This document shows positions 41,153 through 51,600 of a stretch of DNA of 64,000 nucleotides, piece by piece (the stretch's first letter is position 1; each line of letters starts with the position of its first letter). A program made the position numbers and the translations under genes. The DNA is taken from positions 1,178,001 to 1,242,000 of the forward strand of contig NZ_HF545616.1 in assembly GCF_000723465.1 (NCBI RefSeq). Reading direction: 5' to 3'. The notes under the pieces were generated by a model. It did no database searches and was not told the origin of the DNA. It saw nothing but the letters and a program-made list of their open reading frames with translations. The stretch comes from Ruminococcus bicirculans (ex Wegman et al. 2014) (GTDB lineage: Bacteria; Bacillota; Clostridia; Oscillospirales; Ruminococcaceae).

Positions 41153-43267
41153 ATGAGCGAATACAACGAACAGCGTGCAGCTTTTGACAAAGCTGTAAAG
41201 ACGCTTGACGGCAATAACAGCTTTGCGGCAGCCCGTGCCTTGCTTCTTTCGGGCGAAAAAACTGTATCTTTTAATCGTAAGATAATCGAGAAGAATATAG
41301 ATTCGTCCTGGCTCACAGAGATAGAAAAAGCTCTGCCACATCTTGATACGGTAATAAGAAATCCAAGAAACACCATTAAAGAAGTGGAAGAGATCGTGCC
41401 TATCGCTATGTCAAGGAAGATAACGGTAGAGTCCATAAAACATCTAGGTCAGCACACCGATCTTATTCAGGATATCGACAAAAAGACTGGAAAGATAACT
41501 CCGTCAAAGATACTCAACATTCATAAAGAGGAAACTCTTGATACATATGAAAATAGATTTGTAAATACCCTTATCGACAGGCTATACATATTTATAAATA
41601 TAAGATACAATAAGCTTGTCCAGACCGCAGAGGCGCAGGAGGCTTATTCTTTTAATTACGATACCGTGGCGGACAGCGGCGACGGGAGAAAGGTCAACAT
41701 TAGTTTTAAGATAGAAACCGTTGACTGTCTTGTCGGCGGCAGCAAGGATACTGACATTTGGGCAAGGCTTGAAAGGGTCAAAAAGGCTATCGAAGGCTAT
41801 AAAGGCTCAGTGCTTTGTACCACTCTTGGCAACGCTTTTATCAGACCGCCTGTTATGAGAACAAACGCTATCACTAAAAATGTGGACCTTATGGCGTGTC
41901 TTACCCTTTGGCAGTTTATCGAAAGCTACGATAAGGCAGGCTACGAGGTCAACGTTTCTGATACTGCACAAAGACCTGATGATTCTTATATCGAGGATAT
42001 ATATGGTCTGACCGCAATGAACTATATGCTTTTCCGCTCCTATACCCATGGGGCAGATAAGTCGGAGGAGCTTAAAACCATAAAGAGCAAGACCCTTGCA
42101 CCAAAGGTTGTCAGGCGTTTTGATAAGCAGACGTCTGATAAATATGATGTCATAGTTGGCGAGGGTGAACAAAGTAGTGCAGGTAAGACAGATATGGGTA
42201 TGTCTGCCGAAGAGGCAGGAAACCTTACGGCAGAGCTTGACCGTATAGTTGAGATAGAAAAGCAGTTTCTCAAAGACGAGGAAGACCGTAAGAGGGCTGA
42301 GGAGCTTGCGGCTGCAGAAGCTGAAAGAAAGCGTGCCGAGCAGGAGAAACTTGAGCGTCAGCGGCGTGAGGAAGAAGAGCGCATAAGGCTGGAGCATGAG
42401 GAAGCTGAACGCAGAAGATTGGAGCTTATCCAAAAACAGCAGGCGGAGCAGGCTGCAAGAGAAAAGGCGGAGCGTGAGGAACGTGAACGCCGTGAAAAAG
42501 AGGAAGAGATCAAGCATATCGCAAGACGCAAAAGGCAAATGGAAGAGCGTAAGCGCCGTGAAGAGGAGCAGCGTGTCCGTGAGGAAAGAGCTAGGATCCG
42601 AGAGGAGAAAAAGCTCGTCCGCAGCAGCCTTGGATCTGCTATGGATCAGCAGATCAGCACGAATGAAGAAGCCGTGTCTTCAAGCTTTGTGTCAGAGTAT
42701 GAGTCCCCTGAGATCGCTGCAAAAAAGGCGAAAGAAGCACAACAGCAGCGTGAGCAGGAACGCCGTGAGCGTGAACGTGCTGAGCGTCTTAAAGCTGAAC
42801 GTGAAAGCTTTGAAAATAAAAATATCAATGAGATATTTAAAGAATATTCCAAAAATCCATATTACATGGCAAAACGTGGCATAACATATGTTCTGGCTCA
42901 CGCATTTGGGATCATACCTGTTGTGACGGATAATCCAGACTATATCAGGATGTTCAAAGTCAAGAAGGAAAAAGAACTGGCTGAGGCAGAGAGAAAACGT
43001 GCAGAGCGTGAAATTGAGATCATCTATGAAAAATATGCTCCGTATCTGAAATATGATGTAAAGAGGCATATCAAAAACAGGCAGTTTAAAAAGAGAAAAC
43101 GTCTTGAGCGAAAGAACAGACCGCCAAGACCATATATTCCGCCACAGCGCACCGCTGAGGAGCAGAAAGCTATCGACGCTGAAATGAAACGACTCTATAA
43201 GGAGTATCATGTTTCAGCAGTTGGCAGAATGGCAAGGCATTTGAAAGAGAAATATAGGAAACAATAA
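41153..43267 (+). CDS. DUF2357-like protein with a long charged coiled coil
   Basis: A 704-residue cytoplasmic protein. The first 290 residues resemble DUF2357, the partner domain of McrB-like ATPases; T-Y-E-N-R-F-V-N-T-L-I-D-R-L near residue 130 is the clearest stretch. Residues about 365-500 are a highly charged Glu/Arg/Lys repeat expected to form a long helix or coiled coil. The C-terminal 180 residues are basic and helical. I see no PD-(D/E)XK nuclease motif, so this is probably not a restriction enzyme. The start is ATG 41153, with GGAGGG 6 nt upstream; a TTG 18 nt earlier is less likely. Confidence 0.68.
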   Translation: MSEYNEQRAAFDKAVKTLDGNNSFAAARALLLSGEKTVSFNRKIIEKNIDSSWLTEIEKALPHLDTVIRNPRNTIKEVEEIVPIAMSRKITVESIKHLGQHTDLIQDIDKKTGKITPSKILNIHKEETLDTYENRFVNTLIDRLYIFINIRYNKLVQTAEAQEAYSFNYDTVADSGDGRKVNISFKIETVDCLVGGSKDTDIWARLERVKKAIEGYKGSVLCTTLGNAFIRPPVMRTNAITKNVDLMACLTLWQFIESYDKAGYEVNVSDTAQRPDDSYIEDIYGLTAMNYMLFRSYTHGADKSEELKTIKSKTLAPKVVRRFDKQTSDKYDVIVGEGEQSSAGKTDMGMSAEEAGNLTAELDRIVEIEKQFLKDEEDRKRAEELAAAEAERKRAEQEKLERQRREEEERIRLEHEEAERRRLELIQKQQAEQAAREKAEREERERREKEEEIKHIARRKRQMEERKRREEEQRVREERARIREEKKLVRSSLGSAMDQQISTNEEAVSSSFVSEYESPEIAAKKAKEAQQQREQERRERERAERLKAERESFENKNINEIFKEYSKNPYYMAKRGITYVLAHAFGIIPVVTDNPDYIRMFKVKKEKELAEAERKRAEREIEIIYEKYAPYLKYDVKRHIKNRQFKKRKRLERKNRPPRPYIPPQRTAEEQKAIDAEMKRLYKEYHVSAVGRMARHLKEKYRKQ

Positions 43268-43300
43268 CACGGAGGGAGCGTCGGTATCATCGGCAAGGCG

Positions 43301-43972
43301 TTGAGGATAGTAAAAATAGCTTTGACAATACTTGGCTCTGCTGTGTTTGCGGCACTGCTGAGTGTGACGGTGTACATAATGGTCTGCGGCTGTATCGGCA
43401 AAACAGCAAGCATTTTTGGTTACAGCGTACTGAAAGTCGTGAGCGGAAGTATGGAGCCGTCTATACATGAGGGTGACTATATTTACATCAAAAGGACGGA
43501 TACTGACAGCTTAAAGGCAGGGGATATCATTTCGTTCTACTCTCAAGATGATAGTATTAAAGGCGAGATAAATACTCACAGGATATCTGAGGTTTTGAGC
43601 GACGGCACTTTTGTTACTAAAGGCGATGCTAACAAAATAGAGGACAGCGTGACGGTGCAAAAAGTCAGCATTATTGGAAAATACTATGGAAAGCTCAGAT
43701 TTTTCAAGTGGCTTGGGTCATTTGCATCAACAAAGAAGCTCCTCATACTGCTTGTGATAATCCCAACAGTTTGCATGGCGGTGTATGAGGTAAAAACTAT
43801 CGCTGAGATAAAAATATATTCAAACCGTGAGGAAGCCTTGAAAGCGGCTGAGGAAGAAAAGGAAAAGCTTATGCGTGAGGCTGTTGAAAAAGAAGTTCAG
43901 CGGCTGAAAATGCAGGAAAACGAGAAAAAGGAGGCGAACAGCTTTGAATCAGGAAAAGATAATGAAGGCTAA
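43301..43972 (+). CDS. SipW-type signal peptidase I (second copy)
   Basis: A second S26B-type peptidase, with catalytic Ser50 in V-V-S-G-S-M-E-P and His93 in N-T-H-R-I, the G-D-A-N box, a second membrane helix and a Glu/Lys-rich C-terminal tail. The annotated start is TTG 43301, but the ribosome-binding site GGAGGG (43271-43276) is too far upstream for it. In-frame ATC codons at 43286 and 43289 fit that site, and the residues they add (I-I-G-K-A-L) align with M-K-K-A-L of the first SipW. A non-canonical AUC start is therefore likely. Two peptidases may split substrates between them. Confidence 0.85.
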   Translation: MRIVKIALTILGSAVFAALLSVTVYIMVCGCIGKTASIFGYSVLKVVSGSMEPSIHEGDYIYIKRTDTDSLKAGDIISFYSQDDSIKGEINTHRISEVLSDGTFVTKGDANKIEDSVTVQKVSIIGKYYGKLRFFKWLGSFASTKKLLILLVIIPTVCMAVYEVKTIAEIKIYSNREEALKAAEEEKEKLMREAVEKEVQRLKMQENEKKEANSFESGKDNEG

Positions 43973-44396
43973 AATGATAACGGCTATCGTTATTTGTATT
44001 GCGGCACTTGCAGGGCTGTTCGTTTTTATCGGGCTTTATATGGACAAGTCCGAGGAAGTCAGAAAGACTTACATTGCTAAGTATATGGAAAATCTGTCTG
44101 CCGTCTCTGAGGAGATAGACACTTATCTTGAAAGCGGCAAGGATCTTCCAACGAGATATAACATGATACTTTCGGACATGGGTGCGGCAAGGTCGCTGGT
44201 GTTTCTTATCGACGATTATACGGAGGAGCAGAAGGCTATAAATGAGCTTCATTACTGCTTGGTTAAATATCCAGAGCAGATGCAGGGCAAGCTTGAGGAC
44301 GTAAAAAAAGCACTTGACCATATCACCGAAAATCTTGACAAAGGCTATAGGGAAGTCAACGAGATAGTTGATTCGGTTGATAAAATGGGAAATTAA
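43944..44396 (+). CDS. Small membrane-anchored helical protein
   Basis: A 150-residue protein with one N-terminal transmembrane helix (about 9-32) and a long helical extracellular part rich in Glu/Lys. No family recognised. The start is TTG 43944, with AAGGAGG 9 nt upstream, 29 nt inside the end of the second sipW gene, so translation is probably coupled. It may act as an adaptor for the peptidase or for the fibre. Confidence 0.65.
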   Translation: MNQEKIMKAKMITAIVICIAALAGLFVFIGLYMDKSEEVRKTYIAKYMENLSAVSEEIDTYLESGKDLPTRYNMILSDMGAARSLVFLIDDYTEEQKAINELHYCLVKYPEQMQGKLEDVKKALDHITENLDKGYREVNEIVDSVDKMGN

Positions 44397-44414
44397 TGCA
44401 AGGAGGACAATAAC

Positions 44415-44642
44415 GTGAGCAGTAAAGGGCAGCTTAAAAGAGAAATAAAGAAATGCAGACTTACTATCGAGGAGATAGAGCGTAAGAGATCACGTTCACA
44501 ATCAGCACTCGTTCAGGCAATTCTTTTGCAGGAAGAGCCTAACGAAATGGACGTTGAGTGGTTCAACAAATACACAGGCGAGATAACCGCTTGCAGAAAC
44601 CACATGATAGAATTGCAGAAAGAGCTTGACTCGATGAAATAA
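44415..44642 (+). CDS. Small coiled-coil protein (75 aa)
   Basis: A charged, almost fully helical protein with no signal peptide or membrane helix, likely cytoplasmic. Two helices are separated by a P-N-E-M-D turn, giving a helical hairpin. The start is GTG 44415, with AAGGAGG 9 nt upstream. It could be a chaperone or regulator for the operon; family not recognised. Confidence 0.65.
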   Translation: MSSKGQLKREIKKCRLTIEEIERKRSRSQSALVQAILLQEEPNEMDVEWFNKYTGEITACRNHMIELQKELDSMK

Positions 44643-44656
44643 TGGAGGTCGCCAAA

Positions 44657-45607
44657 GTGGCTGAGCATAAAGTGATAGAGAAAGCAGACAGCGAGGAAGA
44701 AAAGAAGAAACGCAAACTGCTTATTATAAAAATAATACCAGTTGCAGTGCTGGCATTTATACTTATTGCGGTCAGTCTGGCTTGGTTTACCATTGATAAA
44801 GCCCTTGATCTTGATTCATTTGGAATGAAAAGCGTAGATTCGCCATTTGAACTGAAAACAGTAGGCAGTGCCAATGTGCTTAAAGCTGAGATACTTGACA
44901 GCAATGACTACTCTAAGGTGTCTGATGGGAGCAACATCACTTCTGACGAGAACAACAAGATCTACTGGCTTCTTGATGAAGAAAGCGGTATGACGAAAGG
45001 TATTAATCCTGGTAGTCATGGAAAGCTTACTTTTTATGTTGTCCCGAACCAGTCGGGGGAAATGGAGATACAGTTCAAGTTGAGTATCACGGGGTATGCA
45101 GAGAATAAAAACGAAGACGCTGTTTCTTATGAAAAGATTACTGAAGAAGAAGTAACTAGATTTATGAATGGACATATCATGTTTTTTGAGAAATATGATG
45201 AGAACAATCACACATATTCCGATTTTCTTCATGATGAAACATTCACAAGGACGCTTAAAGATTGTAAAGTAGGCGTTCCGCAGGAAGTGAACGTATATTG
45301 GGTGTGGCCGAACACGCTTGGTCAGATACTAATGAAAAGCACAGATGAAAATCTGGCAGAGAAAAATGTGCTGTTTGATGATGACAGTGAAGAACGTTTG
45401 AATTTTGCGGAATATATAAAGGGTAATTTAAGCTTGTTCTTGTCAGGTGATGCTGATAAAGAACAAAATAAAACAGTTATTGAGAAAATACTTAATGGTG
45501 ATAAATACAGCACAGCACAGTTATCATCACTAAGCTCCATGTATAATGACGCTGACGAAAAGATAGGTACAAAGGTGCAATATATCCTTGTTGAACTAAA
45601 CGTATAG
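44657..45607 (+). CDS. SipW-type secreted protein with A-W-F-T signal
   Basis: A 316-residue protein with a charged N-terminus, one hydrophobic helix (about 21-43) and the cleavage region V-S-L-A-W-F-T shared with other SipW substrates here. The remaining 270 residues are mostly beta strands, with Y-V-V-P-N-Q-S-G-E and V-N-V-Y-W-V-W-P as aromatic-rich segments. GTG 44657 is chosen because GGAGG lies 8 nt upstream; the ATG at 44642 overlaps the previous stop and lies before that site. It lies directly before the giant gene, so it may be its partner or base. Confidence 0.7.
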   Translation: MAEHKVIEKADSEEEKKKRKLLIIKIIPVAVLAFILIAVSLAWFTIDKALDLDSFGMKSVDSPFELKTVGSANVLKAEILDSNDYSKVSDGSNITSDENNKIYWLLDEESGMTKGINPGSHGKLTFYVVPNQSGEMEIQFKLSITGYAENKNEDAVSYEKITEEEVTRFMNGHIMFFEKYDENNHTYSDFLHDETFTRTLKDCKVGVPQEVNVYWVWPNTLGQILMKSTDENLAEKNVLFDDDSEERLNFAEYIKGNLSLFLSGDADKEQNKTVIEKILNGDKYSTAQLSSLSSMYNDADEKIGTKVQYILVELNV

Positions 45608-45642
45608 ATAAGAATATTAACTTTGCACGGAGGCAGTTGAAA

Positions 45643-48600
45643 GTGAAAGCTAATAGAAATCAGAAAATTAATAGAATATGCCACAAGCTTTACAGCAAGT
45701 ATCGCAAGAATGTTATTTCTTTAGTTACCGCTGCCGTATTGCTTGTCACGAGTATGCCGCTTGCAGACATTTCAGGTGTTGTGTCTAAAATGGTATCAAC
45801 TGTCACCAACGCTATTACGGCTATGGCGGAAGATACATATACTGACATAACTAACGATATCAAAAATGGCGTTTTTACGATACAGAATGCAGATGATTTT
45901 AAAAAGCTTCTTAATGCAGATCCTTCTGTTTATCAGAAAATCACTGTATTGTTTTCAAACAACCAATCTCAGTTTAAGGCTTCTGATTTTACAGGAATAG
46001 AAAAAGGACTTGGCAATGAAGAATATCCTTTCATGGGAACAGTCAAAGCAAATGAGGGTTCAGCTATTAATCTTCCTATTAATTTTGCTCTGTTTGAATA
46101 TCTTAGTGACAGTGCAAATTTAGATACTATTATTTTTGCTAGACCGGAAGAAAAAAATTCAGCTTTGCTTGCTGAGAATGTTATACACGGTGATGTGGCT
46201 TCAGCTAATAAGTGGAAAATAAAAGCTGATCCTGTAGATGATTCAGGTGCTACAAATTATAAATCCTTCACGTCTGTTATAGGCAATATGAAAAATGGAG
46301 CAAATGTCGATCTTGATATCACTCTAAGTAATGATGTCAAGGTGGAAGTATCAGGCGGGGATAATGCAGGTCTTGCTTGTGGCACTATGGACGAAAACGC
46401 AAGTCTTGCCGTAAGCTTGTCAAGCAGTTCACTTGACATTTCCGGTAAATCGAACGCAGGTGTATTTATCGGGAAAATGAGTACTGGTGCAACACTGAAC
46501 GTTGACAAGTGTGATGTCTTGACAGGCGTAAATGTATCCGCAAACAACGCAGGCGGACTTGTGGGCAGTGCAGAGAATGCAGAAATAAATGTCGGCGAAG
46601 GTGTCACCCTTACCATGACCGGAAGCGTTACAGGCTCTGTAACTGTGGGCGGTCTTTTCGGCTCTTATACATACAGTAAAGCCAACGAAAAGACATTTGA
46701 CATTTCAAAATTCAGTGGCATGAAAATGGCACTTGCTTGTTCATCAGGAGATACCGCTGACAGTGCGGCTGTTGGTTCTGTTTTCGGACTGCTGACAAAC
46801 AGCGCAGATAGTGCAAAAATTAGTATCACAGGCACCGCTAATGATACTATTACTTCAAACTTCAATGGCACTGTCAGGGCAGGCTTTTATGGTGGTATTG
46901 TCGGAAGATATTCTGCCAATGCTCTTAGCTCTGAACTAGCACTAAGTGATATCATTGTAAAAGTGACTGGCTCATGCAATGCCCTTGATTTTGGCGGCCT
47001 TATTGGTAAGATAGGTGATAACAGCAAGGCTTATGTAAGCGTCAAGAATACCACTATACGTATTAATAATCCCACATCATCACAAAATAATTATGGCGGA
47101 CTTGTGGGCTATGCAGATCAGGCTTTTATAGATGTTGGCGGCAAAGTCACAGTTACTGCAAATAATGTTTCTGCAAACCAGAGCGTAGGTGGCATTGTTG
47201 GCAAATTTAATAAAAATGGCGTTGTAAGGCTTGGCGGTGAAACAAACCTTTCAGGCTTTTATCCTAAAGACCCTAACAAAAACAGATGTCAGATAGTAGG
47301 AAATAGAGGCATTGCTTTGATCTATAGCTTAAGCGGCTGGTCATTTACAAGGACATCTTCAAAAGTCATAGACGATATGGATTGGGGCGGAGTGCTTCGA
47401 CTTAACAATTCCGATCTGCTTGAGAGTGCTGACGGTGTTCTGTCTTTTGATGGATCAGGGCATACTGTTACAATAAATGGATTTCCTAATAATAATATAA
47501 CCATAAGCAATAGGGCAGATTTTGCCCGTGCAGCTTTGATAATGCAGCACGATAGCAATGTTTTTGTTAAGTATAGCGGTGCTAGTAGGGCAGATATGCT
47601 TGCGGCAAATATCAGCCTTAGTGCAGATGTTGATATAAGCGACACAGGTCTAACCGGATTTATGCGTGATAATGGTGAGGATACATTCACAGGCACGCTT
47701 ACTGGCAATAGTCATAAACTTACCATGACAGTGGGAACAGAAAATGATAAAATAGTTTTCCATACTCACAACGGACTTTTTGCAAAGACAAGCGGTGCAA
47801 AAATAAGCGATTTAACGATTGTTTCAAACTTTAATATTGTCGGTGACAATGTTTCTGGCGGTGATGCTTGTTATATTGGTTCTGTATCTGCATACAACAG
47901 CGGAGCTTTGACTATTGACAAAGTGACCGCTGATGTGACCGCATCTCCAAGTGGTGCGTATACTAATTTTGTCGGAGGTCTGGTTGGATATGTTGCTGAC
48001 GCCACAAGTGAAGTTTCGTTCACTAATTCTGCTGTAACAGCAAATCTTACATACAATAATAGCACAACAAAGGTAGATTGTACTTGTCTTGGCGGAGTTA
48101 TCGGAATGGTAGGAGCTGTTACATCAAAGCCTACAACTGGTATTAAGTTTGATAATGTCACTGTTGGCGGAAAGATAACTGACAAACACACAGGAAGTAA
48201 CTCTAGAGTTGGCGGACTTATTGCAGAGGTCGGTGCTAAGGATAATTCAGCTTCTGTTGTACCTAATAAGATATCTATCACCAATGTTAATATTAATGCT
48301 TTAACAATAAATTCTAGTGGTAAATCAAATAGCGGTGGATTTTTAGGGCATAACTGGTATAGAGTAGAAATTGATCTGAATAGTTTGAATGTAAACGATT
48401 CAAGATTAACAGTGAACAATGGCACAGAACTGGGCGGCCTTGTACTTTCCACAACAGGTTATTGGAGCATAAAAGAGGTTAGCTTTGACGGTGTGACAGT
48501 GAAAGCAACAAAATGTATAAATTTCGGCATGCTTGCCTCAACTCTTTTTGGCAGAGATTATGACTCTTATGGCTTTGACTATTTTAAAGGTGAAAATGTC

Positions 48601-51600
48601 AATAATTACAGAAGCTCACGAGATGCAACTTATTTTGAACTTACTGAACCTAATGGATATAAGATCTCACAAGATACTAAGATAAATATAAGCCCAAGCT
48701 ATTCGTATTTTGATGAGATAGCTCGTTGTAGTATTTATTATTCTTCTTCAGCTAGTTTTATGTCTAATCGTCAAGCCATAATTTCAATTCCTGCTGTTAC
48801 AGCGGACGGAGAGCGTTTGCTGTATATGGACGGAAAGAACTGCAATACCTATCAAAATCAAACAACAAATAATGGTGCTGTGTGGAAAAATAATTCTTGG
48901 GCAAGATATTATTATAACCTTGATGTATATAAAAACGGTAAAGCCACCACAGGCGGAGCTAAGGCTGTTGAGTGGAGCGCAAAGCTTTTTGCGGCAAATA
49001 ATATAAAAGCATATATTAATAGCACAAATATAGATTTTCCAACAGATGCAGAAATAGATTTGACAGGATATTCATTTTATCCAGTTGATACAAATGGTTG
49101 TAATATAAAATCAAATTCAACTATTACTTTTGAAAATAATGGCTTTAATCAGTCTGAAATGGTATCAAGCAGTAATAGTGACAATTATGCCCGTACAACT
49201 GACGGAATAGATGGAACAAATTTAACTAATGACCATAATCAACATTACATGATGCAATCTGGACTTTTCAGAAATGAAAATGGAACTGTTACCATAAGTG
49301 GTAAAATGACCTTTAAGGGAAATATCGGTAAGGTGAATGGTGGTTCAGGTGCATTGGTTTGCGGCTCGGTTGCTGACGACACCAATACTTCAAAAAAATC
49401 TGTCAAAATTACCGGCAGTATCGTTCTTGATGATCTGTATGTGAATGATACTTCTTTAAGTTTAAATGGTGAAAATTCTTATGCCCCTTTGCTTATAAAT
49501 AAGATAGGCAACATGACAGAGATCACTATACAGAATGTGTCACAGAAAAAACACAGTATGACTACTGCTAAATATGATAAAGGCGGTCAGGATTATACTG
49601 CAACAAGCCTTATAGGCGATGTAGGAAGCAAAAAGGGTCAAAATATATCTCTGACTTTCTCAAATATCAAGCTTGACGCAAGTGATGTAAATTCAATTTT
49701 CAAAAATGCTACTTTGCTTGAAAGCTTTCAGCATTCTGACGGAGCAGGCTCTTCTGCAATATACAACTATAAATGGGACGACGATTGGGGTACAGACTCA
49801 GCTGGCAATATTAAGCATAATGTAACCTACGGAAAAGAAGTGTCTGACACCATAAAGAATCGTGTAGATGATGTGAGCAGGCAGAATAAGTATCATGGCG
49901 ATTGGAGTAGGGATGACAGGTATACTTCTCCTGTCAAAAATAACGCAACAGAGGAATATAGCTTTACTGAATACAAGCCATATGTTGCTAAATCGTATGA
50001 TACCACCCAAAACTATGATGAGATAGACGTAAACCTTGAGCGACCATATCTGGACGAGGGTTGCGGAACATACTCTGATCCATATATCCTTGACGCTTCT
50101 ACACTTGCAGAGGTCGCACGAGTTATCAGTACAGCCGCACCTACAAATGGCTGGGAAGTAAACTATAATGCAAATGTTTCTGCCGATAAATCGACTGTTA
50201 ATGCTAATAGTGCTTTTTGCAAAGGCACTAATCATAAAACTTATACTTATGATGGAACAGGCAATTTCGTAAGCGGAAAGGAAACAGTTTCAAAAGATAA
50301 CATGATCAAATATCTTTGCGAGGCTTATTACAAGATAAATGATGATATAGTTCTTGGCAGTTCTTTTGCAGGTCTTGGCGGAACATCAAACAGTTACGTT
50401 TTCAGGGGCGTTATTGTTGGACAGAAGAAATCCGACGGAACATATCCAACTATCACCAATAATTCTGCAAGCCCTCTCATCAGGTTCAGCAGCGGAAGTG
50501 TTGTAAAAGATATCAATATAAAATATACCAAAGAAGTAACGCTTTCAAAAAACAATAATAATAAATTAAACTATAGTACCGGAAAGACGGAGTATTATGG
50601 CGGTGTTATGGGCGTTGTGTTCGGTGGAGATAATATCATTGATAATGTCAAGGTAACAAATCCTAATATAAAATTTGCGAATAACGATAACAGCAAACAA
50701 CATCTCATTACTGCAGGCGGATATGTTGGTGCCATAGTTTACGGCGGTGTTATTTTCAGAAATATGGACATCGTTGCCAAAGATAGTGCGCTTACAACCA
50801 ACAATACTGAGGCAGTGGGTGAAGACGTATATACCAATCTTTTTATCAATCCATATATAGGCAGAGTTGTAAACGGCTTTGCTATCGAAGAGGGAACAAC
50901 GTTTGGTAAGTCAACTAACCTTAACAATGGCAGGAAAAATTATCTCATCACGCAGTTTAAGAGTGAGCTAAGTGATGGTGAGAAATTAAATGTTATTGCC
51001 GGCACGACCAATACCATTGAAGTACCTAATGCACAAGCGTTGTTTATGCTGTCTATCATATCACAGTCCGGTATGGGATATACAGACCGTAATAAAAATA
51101 CTTGCGGCTATGGTCATTATACTTTTACTCGAAATGCAGACTATTCAAAAGTTGGCACAGCTACATTGACTTCTGATGATAAAGATTACAAAACTGCGCT
51201 CTCAGATTATCAAAGACTTGAAAAGGCTACAAGCAGGGAATATGAAAAGAAAAATTCTGTAATGCTAAAAAAATATACAAAGCCAAGTGAAAAAGGTCTT
51301 TATGAAGCAAAGTGGGCACACGAATTAAATAAGAACTTTACTGTTAAACTCACAGGAAATGGAACCTATGACCTCATCAACACAGGTTTTCGTGGTATAA
51401 ATCAGTTGTTTGATGCAAAGGATAGTAACCTTGGCGACATTAAATGTGATTATACTTTATCTTTGACAACTATCCAGGGAAATGATCAGACTATAAAGCT
51501 CGATACAGATATAAAAGCCTATGCTGTGAAAATAACGGATAACAAGAGCGGTAACACTATTGAAATCCAAGATATGGATAACTATAAATATCGTACCGCA

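Noticed and set aside
39548-43267. Type IV restriction system (McrBC)
   Set aside because: The ATPase has a transmembrane helix, the partner shows no nuclease motif, and the pair lies inside a surface-protein operon between two SipW-type peptidases.
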